DNA of 64,000 bases from Brachionus rotundiformis (lineage: Eukaryota; Rotifera; Eurotatoria; Ploima; Brachionidae): the NCBI GenBank assembly GCA_016802295.1, contig JAESIW010000208.1, positions 428,869-492,868 on the forward strand, given 5' to 3'. Position numbers and translations under genes: made by a program. Under the pieces are notes generated by a model. That model worked only from the letters and a program-made list of their open reading frames with translations. It did not search any database and had not been told where the DNA came from. Below are positions 22,501 through 34,860 of the stretch, one piece after another; the first letter of the stretch is position 1, and the number at the start of each line of letters is the position of its first letter.

Positions 22501-23836
22501 TGACCTCGTGTTGGCTCTGATTCTCGGCAGTGTTTATGCTGCCCTGTAGCAAATTTTCCATCGATGGCGTGTGATAGTTCTGCTGCGGTAGCAAGTAGCA
22601 AGTGAGCACTTCCTTCTTGGCCTGCTCGTCAAAATCAGCAGTAAGCTTAATTTTGCCAGTGGCCTGATTCTCGGCCAGCCAAATGGCATTCAGATTGGCA
22701 TTGGCGAGACTAGTGGGCAAATTGGCCAGTCTGTTGCCAGCAATGTCGAGAACTTTGAGTTTTTTCAACACGCCTAGCTCGTCTGGCAAATAGCTGAGCT
22801 GGTTGTCGCGCAAAAATAGCAGTCCCAGCGACTCGCATTGGCATATGCTCTCTGGTATTTGTGTCAGTCGATTCCTGTCTACATTCAAATTGGTCATTAG
22901 TTTTAGATTGCCAATGGTGTCGGGCAGCTCTGATAGCAAGTTTTCAGTGAGTATTAACTCGGTTAGCTGTAAGCATTGGCCAATACTGGGAGTCAAAACG
23001 ACCAGCTGGTTTTGTTCGAGCTTTAGAATGCTCAGGTTGGAAAGGTGGCCGATTGTGGCGGGCAGAAACTCGATCGAGTTCTGGGCCAGGTTCAAGTCGG
23101 TCAATTGGGCACAGCCGCATATCTCCTCTGGCACAGTCTCGAGCATGTTCTCGCTCAGCTCCAGATACTGCAGTTTTTTAAGAGCGCCTATTTCGGGCGG
23201 TATTTGCTTCAGTTGATTCAAGTCGAGCCACAGGACCTTGAGATTTTGTAGCCTGCCGATCAAGCTGGGCATCTCCTCGATCTCGTTTGAGCCGAGGTCG
23301 AGCGTCTCTAGCTTGGCTATGGAGCAGAGCGAGTCCGGTATGGATTTAAGCAGGTTGTCGCGGCCTTGCAGGCTTCGCAGGTTGGCCAAGTTGCCGATGT
23401 CCTCGGGCAGGTAGGGCAGCGAGAGGTCGTTGAGCGTGAGCTCGGTGAGGGCCTTGAGCTGGGTGAGGCCGTTGGGCAGCGACTGCAGCGGGTTGTTGCT
23501 TATGTCCAGGATTTGCAGACTCCGACAGTAGCGGATCGAGTCGGGTATTTCTTGGATGTCGTTTCGATTGCAGTCGAACTCGACCAAGTTGACAAAGTTG
23601 CCAATCTCGTGGCTGAGCTTTTCTATCTCATTGTCGGATATGTCCAGCTTTCTGAGCTGGGTGAGCTTGTAGAATCCCTTGGGAAGCTCGTGCAGCTGGT
23701 TGGAGTCGAGCAAGAGTTCTTCTAGAGTGCGGTAGTAGCGGATTATGTCGTCTGGAAAGGATGTCAGGTTCTGGTGACGTTTGTCTATCGATTCGACGTG
23801 CCGATTGCATCGGGCGAATGGTATACATTTAAACAT
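16509..23836 (-). CDS. scrib: Scribble cell-polarity scaffold (LRR + four PDZ), four exons
   Basis: Exons (descending) are 23836-22412, 20193-18553, 17268-16734 and 16678-16509. All introns are GT/AG and in frame, giving about 1256 aa. It starts MFKCIPFARCNRHVESIDKR, almost the canonical Scribble N-terminus. About 16 leucine-rich repeats follow to around residue 390, then the LAP-specific region (KEVLTCYLLPQQN). PDZ1 has SGLGIRIAGGKGSTPYRE, PDZ2 is degenerate (PVGFRINHNF), PDZ3 has MGLSIVGGGN and PDZ4 has IGIRINGG. PDZ4 is split by an intron at RIME/VNGHSLLG. The tail keeps SFKDKKQFFEACKS and a Glu-rich helix. Scribble works with Dlg and Lgl at the basolateral cortex to set epithelial polarity. 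It is shorter than human (about 1630 aa), mainly in the linker and tail. Intron 1 holds a MULE relic and a dispersed repeat; intron 2 holds an ORF and a palindrome array. Confidence 0.96.
17448..17918 (-). other. ORF in scribble intron 2: possible alternative terminal exon or nested gene
   Basis: A 156-codon frame is preceded by TATATTAG (acceptor-like) and opens FPIVDLNNNEVKPVVGES, then a Lys/Arg-rich region (CRKKSIKRKRSSVQMSHRRK) and an aromatic/Lys-rich tail ending at a stop at 17448. It lies on the scribble strand between exons 2 and 3. It is in phase with exon 2 (which ends phase 0 at ATG-GAG), so splicing to it would replace the second half of PDZ4 and the tail with this basic sequence. 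There is no obvious domain. It could also be a stray open frame; no ATG start exists at its beginning. Confidence 0.35.
18212..18322. repeat. Four palindrome-like 18-mers spaced about 31 bp, in scribble intron 2
   Basis: TTATCTATTATTAGATAA or its reverse complement occurs at 18212-18229, 18244-18261, 18274-18291 and 18305-18322, with the first copy inverted. The arms TTATCTA/TAGATAA pair, so each unit can form a hairpin. Confidence 0.9.
21338..21502 (+). repeat. Dispersed 164-bp repeat, copy in scribble intron 1
   Basis: Nearly identical to 25884-26047 in the same orientation. Shared landmarks include AACTATTTAAGCC, TTTCGGATTCCATTTAATAA and GTGAAGAACCGAGACTTTAC. No coding potential was seen. 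It lies about 220 bp upstream of the MULE-like relic. Confidence 0.9.
21720..22029 (+). mobile_element. MULE-type transposase C-terminal relic (SWIM zinc finger)
   Basis: The plus strand reads VSEFKRYRSGKFTTFDHFIK, then after a frameshift CTCPSFLKDYICKHVVGM and KRKRGRPILAKKA. CxCPxF..DYxCKH is a SWIM zinc finger, and a basic GRP.KAKKA-like tail is typical of Mutator-like transposases. The catalytic part is not recognisable upstream. It sits in scribble intron 1, antisense to the host gene. Confidence 0.75.
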
Positions 23837-24059
23837 TATTATTTAACTTTATTATATTAATTAAATTCAGCCCAAACTAGAAGATCATAATTTTCAAAGC
23901 TATTTCTAAAAAGGATTGGAAAAATTAGATCGAATGGGTTGAAATCGATCGACCTATTGACCGTTAATTATTTATGATAATGTAAAGAAAAAAATTTGAT
24001 TTTAATTAGAATATTTTGTTTTGAAATAAAAATGTACAGGAAAGTAATTATCATAATAT

Positions 24060-24420
24060 AAAAATTACATCCTCATGTGGGATTAAGCGCGTGCCTGTCA
24101 GACATGTCGACACAGTTTTTGTCTTACAAAGTAGCTATTATTGGCATTGCGCAGATCAAATAGAAAATGGGGGAAATACAAAATCCAGCTATTAGGAGCA
24201 TCCTTAGACTTAAACTTGATACATTATCCCAAACTTTACACCACGAAGGCTAAGTTAAGCAAGGATTACAAAATATTGATCACAGACTCGACAGCCTAGC
24301 AGAGAATTATGTCAGATCTGGTATGGATAAGAATAATTATTCGTTCAGTTAATGATTTAATTGTAGAGGAATAATTGATGAATATTTAACCACTAACACC
24401 TGATCTCCTGATCTCATTTC
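24060..24420 (+). mobile_element. LINE ORF2 tail relic
   Basis: The plus strand contains NPAIRSILRLKLDTLSQTLH followed by IDHRLDSLAENYVRSGM. This matches the post-RT region of CR1/L2-like ORF2 (QN.A.R.IL.L...T....I...... and I..R...L..RY). The frame is broken. Confidence 0.55.
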
Positions 24421-24689
24421 GTGTCCCCTTCTTTTTCTTACACCAAATATCATCTTTCTTCTCTCTTCCCTCTTTGGTCACTTAAGCAGCACCATATAAT
24501 TTATATCAAATTATTTAGTAATTTTTCTTAAATCTAGATCATTTATTTTACAATAAATCTTTTCATAAATTTCAAGCCATTAATTAACAAATTTTTAATC
24601 CTATCTTAAAGCTGAATGAGTTCGAGCTCGTACAAGTTTAATACAAATAAATTGGCTAAATATTGAAAAATTTTTATCTTCAAATAATT

Positions 24690-25735
24690 TTATAAGGCAC
24701 TTATTGGCTCAATTCTAGACTATAAATTACCATGTCTGAATTCATTCTCTGAACCAGGAATACATAAATTACAAGTCATCCAAAATACAGCTGTAAGGTT
24801 TATTCTGAAACCGACTCTTAAAGCTTCCTCCGAAGTATTGTTCTATGAGGCATAAAATAAAATAAACTAAATATAAATAAAATCGAACACAAGTTAAGTA
24901 ACCTCCTGTAAAATTATAACTCCACACCACTAGCTAATAATGCCCTTTGGCTTATTTCTGAGTACCAATGAGTTCTACTTCTTTGATACCTAACTAAACA
25001 TTAATTTTTTAAATCTCCTGTCCCCATTCATGATGCTTTCTGACTTTATTTTTATTCTTATTTTGACTATTGCTCGACTCTCTTGTGCTATTTCTCAAAA
25101 GAGGCAATAATTAAATTGGCTAAGAGTTATTATTTGACAATATTTAAATTGTTTAAGTTCAAATTTGAAGTAAATAGCTTTAACGATATTAATAACCTCT
25201 TAGAAAAGTATGGCCTATATGCATTCCAACATAGAATACTAGATAGAATGTTTTCGTTTGCTTATAAAACACTATACTTTCATAACTCTCCTGAAAATCT
25301 AAGGCAGAAGTTAAAGAAGAATGACTCAAGAAATTTAAAATATAATTTAAGGAACAGTGAGAATCTGATAGAACCAGCATCTAAATCAGTAAATGGTGAA
25401 AAAGCTTTTGGATTTTTCAATTCACGACTTATAAATTGTTTTGTGATCAAGAGATCAATGTTGAAATTTACAACATTTAAGCATTCAATTTATAATAACA
25501 TTTATCTAATTTTCTCAGATTTTGTAAAAAAATTCAAAAAATTTAATTTAAATATATCAATGTTTTATTTTTTAAATAATTATATAAACAATTAATATTT
25601 TGTTAATTTGTGAAACTTATTTATTTAAATAAATGGAGTGTTAATCGGTCTTTATGACATGGGCATTAGCCTGTTGATTAACCTTGAAATTGAAATTGAA
25701 GGAGCTCAGGCTCAAACTGAAATACTAGATAAATA
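24690..25735 (+). mobile_element. LINE ORF2 3' end relic with tail
   Basis: First part: LIGSILDYKLPCLNSFSEPG, then KLQVIQNTAVRFIL, the usual ILEY...P and LQ.IQN.A.R segment after the RT core. Second part: an open frame (25083-25595) with LLEKYGLYAFQHRILDRMFS, FHNSPENLR and FKHSIYNNIYLIF, a conserved C-terminal tail of LINEs of this type. The 3' stretch at 25630-25735 contains ATGGGCATTAGCCTGTTGAT, and a similar stretch recurs near 30490. Sequence between the two parts is deleted or scrambled. Confidence 0.65.
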
Positions 25736-25883
25736 AATAGATGAACTGTATCAAGGAGGAGATACACTCTGTTGACAGATCATCTACTCCTTAAAAAAAT
25801 TAAATATCACCAACTTATTGTGGATACACTAACTAACTATTTAAACTGTGCACCGAAAATTTGTACTTATATTTTTCCTAAAA

Positions 25884-26047
25884 CACTTGCTTAAGCAACT
25901 ATTTAAGCCACTTCATTATTGTTATAATTTCGGATTCCATTTAATAAACTTTTAACGACATTTAACAGTTTTACTTATTTCTTGACTTAAATCCCTAAAG
26001 TGAAGAACCGAGACTTTACCAATAATACTTTAATAGTCCAATTTTAG
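25884..26047 (+). repeat. Dispersed 164-bp repeat, desert copy
   Basis: Second copy of the 21338-21502 sequence, same orientation, with only scattered substitutions and small indels. Flanks differ, so this is dispersal rather than one large duplication. Confidence 0.9.
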
Positions 26048-29000
26048 AGAATTCTCAGTTACTAATAAATAGTTTTAAGAGAGACTAAGGATTCTCGGTT
26101 CTATGAGTCTTGAACAACCACTGTTGAGGGGAGATTTTATACAGATGTGAAAGAAGTAAGTTTAAGAAGTTTGCTGATTGATTGCGGATTTGCGAAAATA
26201 AGTTATGCAAATAACTCGGAACCTAGAATATACAATTACGGATAGCTTCGACTAGTTTATCAATAAGATACTAAGTTATTTATTGCTAAAGGGAACAATA
26301 TGAGCCCTAGTGCTAAATCATGGGCTCACATGGATATCCACTCTTTCCCTTTCTGGACCTATGCTCTTTTCAAGCTCTTAGATTTGATTTGATTTTGTTT
26401 AACAAGATAAAATTAATGTTTTAGATAATTTCTGGAAACGGGCAATATCACAAAATAAATTTTTTAGGTTGATGATACAAAAAGATAAGCAATCTCATAA
26501 TTTTTTAGATTTTTTCTTGTCTATTATTTGTGAATTCCTCTCAATTGAGGCGATGGTGTACACTGAAGTCCTCTTTACTTGATTCTAAGTACATGTTCAA
26601 GCTGCCACAATTTTTTTCTCTTAATTTATCAAAAAATAAATTTTGATGGTCCATTTTTTTAACCGGAAAATATTGCCATTTGGACCACAAAAAACTTACT
26701 AAACCTCATGGAGAAATGTTAGAAATAAATTTCTCGTAATTAATCTATGATTTTATGATATTGAAGATATTTAAATATTCATCACAATGATACACTTAAT
26801 TGCATAAGTTTTCATGGTCATATACTTTGTTGAAAATCATAACAAATTATCCAGTTTTATCATTTTAATATAAGATAAAATATTCAGAATTTTTATATTT
26901 CTTTATTTCTTCATTTAATTAATTTTTGATTTTATTTAATTAAAAACCTATATATATTTTCATCTACTAGCATAAATCATAATTTTTCTCTTAATTGTAT
27001 CCTCTCTTATAATAATGTATTCGTTCGTTTTTATCAGTAAATAAACTACTTTAGAATATTCTCTTAATTAGTTTAGGAAATATTTATCGAAAGATAAAAA
27101 CTTTTTTTTAAATTTAAAAAACGTGTACTCAGTCTTTAACATTTAATTAAAAAAGCAAAAATATAGACATTTATTCAATTATTAAAACTATTAAAATTGA
27201 TTTTATTAAAATATCTACTAACTAATCAGCATAAGAGTTCGCTAGGGTGGCACAAAAGCGCACTTGATTGAATAAATACTTGATATACTTATTCTTGTTA
27301 AACTATGTTTTATTTAAACATAAAAAATATCTAACATAAGAGCCAATTGAATAGTAACAAAATAAACATTTAATTATTTAAAAGATAATTTACATAATTT
27401 AAAAAATTTAAAGCTATACGAATCTTTATCTACATTTAAATCAAATAAAACAAAAAAATTCATGTACAATATTTTAAAATAGAGTCTAAAACTTAAAAAT
27501 TATAATTTAAATGCTTTTTTTATAGATAACTGGTTAAAATTGGTCTTCAATTAAGTATAGGTTGAGTTATTGGAACACCTTGTGGTAAAAAATAACTCTT
27601 TCAAAATTAATTATTTAATTAACTAAATATATCGTAGAAATCGAATTTTATACTTGATAAAAATTATCAAAAAAATACTTAGCATTTAGGATCGATCAAT
27701 AGAATATATATTGTCTGTCTATAATTAACATTTTTTTATTCTTGAAAATAACACCTTAAAATTTTCACTTTCAATAATTTAAAAATGCTTTAAAATAACT
27801 CACCTGAAAATTAAAAATGACTGACAAAATTTAATATAAGATTTAATTAAAAAGAAAGAGAAAAAAAATTTAAGATTAATTAGAATCTTTTTTAAAATAA
27901 TTAATAATTTCATGACAAGCAAAAGTATTTTTGTAAAAAAAAAAATAACTTTTTGAAGTAAAAGCTTATAAACAAAAAAATAACATCAAAAAATTATTTA
28001 TTTATTAATCCTTTTTTTCGTTAAATTAAATTGATAATTAATTGATAAGAAATTAGAAAAAGGCATTGAGAAAAGTGTTTCGAAATGTTGGAAGTTTATC
28101 ATTAATCAAGAAATCTTAATTTGTAAGACCTACTATAATTTCGAATATAATTCTTTTTTTATAAATATAGATTTTTACTCTTCATGTAACAAAAAATTAA
28201 TTAAGTTAAAGATAATTTATAAATAAAATAACTATCGTTTTAAATAATTTCATACTTTTGGGAATTCGAAATTTCAATTATTAATTTTATTATAATATAT
28301 TATTTTATGATATGATCTTTCTTAATTAAAAATCTCGGCTATGATTTCGAAAATGTGACAATTACAAGAAAAAGAATGCATTTAAAAAATAAGCTTAATC
28401 GAAGAATTTTTTAATGCTTCTTTTTTATCAAATTAATCACTTTTCTTGTCAATTCTTATTAAAATAACTTTTTTTTCCCCAAATATTCCCTTTTATTAAC
28501 AAAATGTATTTTATTTTAGAAAAAATTATAAAATTTAAATAAGCTAAAAATTTCAATCTGTCAATAATTTAAAATTAAATGGGTTATTCCTTAAGAGGAT
28601 AAATCAAAATATCAAATCTTTTTCAAAAATGTCCCTAAATTAAATTTCGAAATGTATACAATAAATAAGCTCTCAAAACCTAATCAAATATTTTTTTATC
28701 AACAATTTAAATTGTCAAAAATATATTAAACACTCTCATTTTCTAAAGCTTTAATTAAAGCTTTAACTTGTGATTAAGTATTCAATTATGGCTAGATTTT
28801 GGATCGAATCATGCTTTTTTGCAATGAAACTAAATCTTGAAACTAATATGTGTTGATGCCCTATCTAAATCTATTATTGATATTAAGCTTTAAAAGCTAG
28901 TGAGGAGATAACGAGCTATAAAGGGATTTAAATAACAAGGCTCATTTAATGATTCATTTGGATATCTTGCCTAGACAAATTTCAGATTTAGCTAATGTTT

Positions 29001-30469
29001 CGCCGTGATTAAACTAGTTTCAGTAGAATTCTCTAAACATATCAGAACAAGGCATTTAATAAATATCTAATTTTTAATTAGTTTATTATTAATAATTGAT
29101 ATTTTTTATCTTTTAATTATAATTTAATTTGTATTAAATTCACTTTTTAATAAAAGAACTGCTGAATTTTACTTACGGTATTTAAAAGTTCAAACGAAAT
29201 TAATTTTATAAAACTTAATTTTCACTTTTAAAATATGTTTATAAAATTGATTATTAACACCAAATAGGAAAAAAAAAAGCAAATTTTTATTTTGGAAAAA
29301 TACATAATTGTATAAATCTTACGCTATTTGATATTTTATCAGGAAATTTTATTAGATTTATAACTCCTAAATCGGTTGCTAGAAAAATTTAAAATCATAA
29401 AAACTGAATCATAAAATAAAATAGCATCAAAATGTTAGAAATTTATTTTCGGCGTTTTCTTTGACATAAAACAAACAAAAAAATATTTTAAAAAATTAGA
29501 ATTAAAAAAAAATGGAAGTCTATTCAATCTTAGCATATTAAATAGTTTTAATTAAATGCTAATTTTTATTAAAAATTAATCTTTTTTATTTTAAATTTAA
29601 GCAAATTTTATAATTAAGCCATTAATATTTTTCTCAATTATTTTGTCTTAAGGCTCTTACCTGAATATATTCACATCACAGAGATTTTGCTTGGAAGCTT
29701 TTACTTATAGTAAAAACAAGCTAATGATTTTTTATAAACATTAGAGACCATATTTGTAAATAATTTTCTAAAAAAAATTCCCTGACTAATTCATCAATTC
29801 AAGATCGCTTTTTATAAATTGCTGATTAATTATTATTTGATTAAACAACTTAATTTTGAAAGCCATTTTATTTTATTTGCTGTATATTTCAGTATACTGA
29901 CCAAGTAAGTATAACTAGTTTGTATAACCAGCAAAGATAAATTAAAAAATTCGTATTTGTATTTTTGGTCCAATAAACCCAAATAAATATTTTAGAAGAT
30001 CTTATTTAATGAAAACTAATGAAACATAAAAAAATCAAACAATCAAACAATTTGTTTCATATCTACTTTTTACAGAAATAATTTTTCATCAATTTAAAAC
30101 TAGCTTTTTTGATAAACATTCTTATAAATTAATTTTTTTTTTCATCAGACAATAAAAAATACATCTCCCAATTATTGAGTACATGCAATATTAAAAGATT
30201 TCTAAATCTATCATTTAACCACCTATCTAAAGCAAAAATATCTTCAAAAATGTTTTACTCTTTATTAAAAAATTCTTGTCTTTTAATTAATGCAACATTA
30301 AAATAAAAATCAATAAATAATTCACAAAAATGACTTATTTTTTGATATATATTATCAAAACATGGCACTCTAATTCGCTTATTTCAAAATCTTGAAAAAA
30401 TTACTATTTTAAATATGAATCATTATAATCATTTAAATGATTTTATAAATAATTACTTTTTTTGTTACT

Positions 30470-30530
30470 CTATCACTGGGTACTGATCGGTATCTAATGG
30501 CAAAAGCCTGTTGACTAATATTGAAATATG
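30470..30530 (+). repeat. LINE 3' tail-like stretch
   Basis: CTGATCGGTATCTAATGGCA and AAAGCCTGTTGACTAATATT resemble the 3' end of the LINE relic at about 25645-25700 (AATCGGTCTTTATGACATGG, TAGCCTGTTGATTAACCTTG). It looks like a severely 5'-truncated insertion. Confidence 0.5.
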
Positions 30531-32571
30531 AAAATAATTTGGCAAAGAACCATTTAGAAAATTTATCTTTAAAAATTATTTTTTTAAAGTTTTCTCCATC
30601 CGTGTCAATAAATACTTTACATTTTCTTCAAATATTTGGAATAACTTGATATTACCACATGACAGAAAACTTCTTTGAAGGTGATTTAGACAGATAATTG
30701 AAGCTAAAATCTACTTAAAAATAATAAAAAAAAACTATGTAAGCAAAATTTGATCAAAATTTTCACCACATTCAATCCACTGACTGTAATCTTTCTTATC
30801 TCTCATTAAATTCGCGTAAATCAAAAATCTATATATTAATTAACTCTTATCAGCATTCAAATTAATCATAATTAAAATTAGATATAACCAAAATGCAACC
30901 ATTTTCATTTTTAAATTTTTAAGATTATTTTGTGCAAAATTTTACACCAAGGATTAACAAAAGAAAAATGTCAAAATTTGGCGCAATTGGTAAACAGTTT
31001 GTTCAAGCTTGCCACAAAGCCTAACTTTTCCATACGAACCCTATCAAATTATTAATGATAAACGCATTCCTAATCTAATAATAGAATGTTTTTCTAGACT
31101 GTAGCATAATTTCAAAAAATATCTTGAATAATGCATTCATTTTAAATTAGCAAAAGTTATTTGAATTTTACGACTCTGGTTTGATTTGCATGATAAACTC
31201 CAGTTTAGTAATAAAGTCAGGTTGATTGCGGTGGTGGGTGTGATGAACGAAATTTGATAAGATCTATAAACAAATTGAAAGAGTATCTTAGATAAATAAA
31301 AATAAACCCAAGGTGGTTTAATTATATCAATATATAGCTAGCACATCATGGAAATTCTATTCGAAAAGCTTAATACTTTAAATCATAATTAATGCAATTG
31401 CACTTTAGGCCTTGATTTAATTATTTCCTTCAAGCATACTTTGAAAGCAAATTCTATACCATGCCAGTAATTATATATCCGGCTGTATAATTTAAATTCA
31501 TATATAAAATCTTAATTTTCTAGTTGAAGTAAAGGATACGTAACTTATTATTATAATTGCTATTTTTAATTGCTGAATGTTCTTGGAAATCTGCTCCAAA
31601 ATCTTGAAAAAAACAAGTCACAAAATCCAGTTATGTTGTTTATTTCTTTTTTAATTTAAATTAAAAATCTAATTTAAAACTTGAGCATTTTTTATGTTTA
31701 AGCTCATCTAATTGACATGCTCGTTTAAAATATTCATAGCTAAAGATACTTCGTAAGCTAGATAACTTTTTAATGATTGTCATAAAGAAAACTAAAGACA
31801 TTGATATTTTTTGCCATAATCTAGTTTAGCTAAATAAAACTTAAATACTCAAAATTATTCTTTTTCTATCTATTTTTTATTTTTATAAATGACAAAAAGT
31901 ATTTCAGTCATCTTGAAAACTACCCTCGAATTTAATAAAAATAAGTATTTGTTCCAATAAAACTGATTGAGACAAAAATAACATCTATTTTATTTTCGAT
32001 TGAAAAAATAATATTGGCACTTAAGTTAAACTATACAAATAAATAATCATTATTTTAACAAAATTTAATTTAATTCTATATAAAAAATTAGATTTATTTA
32101 TTATATCATTAAACAAAAAAATTATATAACTCTCAATTTCTAACAGAATTGACTTTGGTGCATTTTTACTTTTTATTTTTCTAAATTAATAAAAAAAAAT
32201 TTAAAAAAATTAATTTATTTAAATTAAAAATCTTATAATAAAAGATCAAAAGTGTCCATTGTCTTTAAAAGATAGGTGGATATATTCAATTATAAAATAT
32301 ATACTTTGTTTATTATTTTTTGATCTAAATTGCTGATATTTTTCTAAACTAAGAATATTCCTAAAAAAGACTTATTTAAATATGATAAATATCGTACATA
32401 AATATTTACCAGAGTTAAAAATTAAATTTTTCATTTAAAGAAAACAATTTATTTTCAATCTAAAACTAGTGCAGGAAATAAAAGTTTTTGTTTTTTAATT
32501 CTTATTTTTTAAATTTAATCTGGTCTTAGGATTTCTTATATTTTGCTTAAAATATTATAATTGATATAGCT

Positions 32572-32573
<2 letters not shown>

Positions 32574-32605
<32 letters not shown>
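32574..32605. repeat. (TA)n microsatellite
   Basis: An uninterrupted alternating AT tract of about 32 bp within the desert. Confidence 0.95.
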
Positions 32606-32609
<4 letters not shown>

Positions 32610-34074
32610 CTAATTAGAATATAAACTTAATTTAATCGCGTTCAGTTTTTGGTCTAATAAATTAAATTCATAATTTTTTCTTTTGTTTTTTTTCCAAATA
32701 TTTGCCTTTTCAAACTCAATGAAAAGCGTCCAAATAACCAAAAATTGACCTCTCTGATCAACAGTAAAATAATTTTTTAGAAAAAATAAATCTAATTAAA
32801 CTAAAATAAATAAAAATACATTTTTTTGATATCTAAGTTCAGCAGGTAATGGTCAAGGAACAAACCATTTGAATTATTTTATTTCAAGTAATTATATATA
32901 ATCTTAAATACTAGTTAACTACCAATACTTAAAGATAAAATTATAATTTAGAAATTAAAATTTCAAACTCTAATTTTCATTTATTAATTGAATAGAATTT
33001 TTTAAGTTATTTTTATTTGTAAATCTAACTGATTAAAATAATTTAATAATTTTAGCTTTAAAATATGGAACAAGAGCAAATTTATTAGACCCCGAAATTT
33101 GCTTTGAATTTTAATTTTTAAACAGTAATTAAATTAACTATTTAAAGGTAAAATCAACTTGAATTAAATTGAGCCAAATTCCTGGAATTTTGCAATTTTT
33201 GATTAATTTGGCTCGCTGATTAATTGCATAGAAAAGAGACTTGAATTTTGTTAAATAAACGCTACTGTTTAAACTTTATATTTGATAAATTTCGAATAGC
33301 TTAACGTTATAAACACCCTTAATCACTCTTTAAACAAGTGCCTTATGAATAAGCTGTTTGAATGGTGGTTAAGAAAAATAAAAATATATTTTGCTGATAA
33401 ATGTTTGATATTTATTTAAAATTACACCATCTTTGTGTTGATATTTTATTATAAAGAGAGATTATTAGTATTTATAAATAAAGTTTAAAATTTTTGACTT
33501 TTTTAACAATTAATTTACAAATAAGAAAATAAATTTTTAAGTGTTTTTTTTATTTTTGTTGGAAATTTTTGTTTTCTATATTTCTAAGAATAGAGAATAA
33601 TTTTATGTGATTACCTGGAATATTTTTTAAGAAAACAAATATTTAACTACACAAAATTATTTTGATCAAAAAAATATTTTTGGTTTTAAATCGAATGAAT
33701 GATTTTTCAAATTCAAATCAATAAAAAAAGTATCCAGTTTTAAATCACACAATTGAGCAGCTAATTAAAAGTGAAAATAAAATTAAAAAACATTCTTTTA
33801 ATATTTTAACTATTTAAAGATATTATTCTAAAGAATTACCGTTCTAATACAATTTAAAATTAAAAAATTAAAATTTATCTTTTTTACATTAAAAATTACC
33901 TTTCATACTTTTTTTGCCAATTATAAAAATAACAAATGAATAAATAAATTAATTAAAACAAGAGACTATTCGCTTGATATTCTCTCGACTAGAAAGAAAA
34001 AATTAACTACTCATTATAGGTATATAAGAATTGAGTTGATTGCCATTTTGATCCAATGCGCAAAAGCATAAAAA

Positions 34075-34860
34075 ATGTACAAACTTGGCGAAGTTAAGAT
34101 ACCAAGCGAAGAGGATTTTGAATTCATACGCAATTTATGCGAACAAGACGAAGGCTGGACTCTGGAAAACTCAAAGAAAGATGTAAAAATCTACACAAAA
34201 ATAAACGAGAAGTGTCCATTTAAAATTTTAAGAGCCAAAGCTGATTACAAGTGTCCCGCAAGGTGTTTGTATAATGTGGTTCAAGATCAGGAATACTGTA
34301 ACCATTGGGATGAGCGAAAAGAGAAAAGCGCCGACATTTGCCAAATAAACACCAACAGCGACATTATCTACTATTCAATAAGATTTCCAAAGCCCTTCAA
34401 AAATAGAGATTTTGTGATACAGCGATGCTGGAAAGACTTTGGTGAAAACAAGGACAAAGTTATTTTCAACCATTCGGTCAATCATGCCAAGTGTCCGCCT
34501 AAATCGGACCGAGTCAGAGGAATTTCATACCTTACGGCCACTTTAATTCGTCCCACATCACCAAAAACATGCACATTTTACTTTGTTTCCCAATCGGACC
34601 CGGGTGGTCTGCCTGTTTGGATAGTTAACCTAACCACAAAACTCTACGGTCCAAAGTTTGTCGATAAAATGCATCAAGCTTGTTTAAAATATGACAAATG
34701 GAAAAAAAAGCACAACCCCGATTTCATGCCATGGGTGCATCCAGAACAAAGCCAAGTGCCTTTTATAGACTGGAATGACATAATTAAGTTAGATTCAGAT
34801 GAGATAAATTTGTCTTTATGTGACGAAAGCAAAATTGAAGAGAAAGAAATCGAAGCATGA
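34075..34860 (+). CDS. STARD10: STARD10-like START-domain phospholipid transfer protein
   Basis: A single-exon 261-aa protein, START domain at about residues 10-225. Diagnostic segments in order: VQDQEYCNHWDERK, YYSIRFPKPFKNRDFVIQRC, CPPKSDRVRGISYLTATLI, SDPGGLPVWIVN and CLKYDKWKKKHNPDFMPWVH followed by PEQSQVP. The KYPEWK.KH.P.FKPWLHPEQSPLP block of vertebrate STARD10 aligns closely with the last two. The family binds and moves phosphatidylcholine and phosphatidylethanolamine between membranes in the cytosol. The tail is acidic (DESKIEEKEIEA), as in STARD10, where C-terminal phosphorylation restrains membrane binding. The start is the first ATG of the frame, after AGCATAAAAA. Confidence 0.93.
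   Translation: MYKLGEVKIPSEEDFEFIRNLCEQDEGWTLENSKKDVKIYTKINEKCPFKILRAKADYKCPARCLYNVVQDQEYCNHWDERKEKSADICQINTNSDIIYYSIRFPKPFKNRDFVIQRCWKDFGENKDKVIFNHSVNHAKCPPKSDRVRGISYLTATLIRPTSPKTCTFYFVSQSDPGGLPVWIVNLTTKLYGPKFVDKMHQACLKYDKWKKKHNPDFMPWVHPEQSQVPFIDWNDIIKLDSDEINLSLCDESKIEEKEIEA

Larger units (their letters stand above)
23837..34074. other. About 10-kb gene desert
   Basis: Very AT-rich. The supported contents are LINE relics at 24060-24420 and 24690-25735, the dispersed repeat at 25884-26047, a LINE-tail-like stretch near 30470 and a TA microsatellite at 32574. No other coding pattern was found on either strand. It separates scribble and STARD10, whose 5' ends face each other across it, so distal regulatory DNA is possible but not visible. 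Confidence 0.5.

Noticed and set aside
22803..23828. Several overlapping ORFs on both strands across the LRR exon
   Set aside because: Shadows of the scribble LRR frame, which is unmistakable and continuous.
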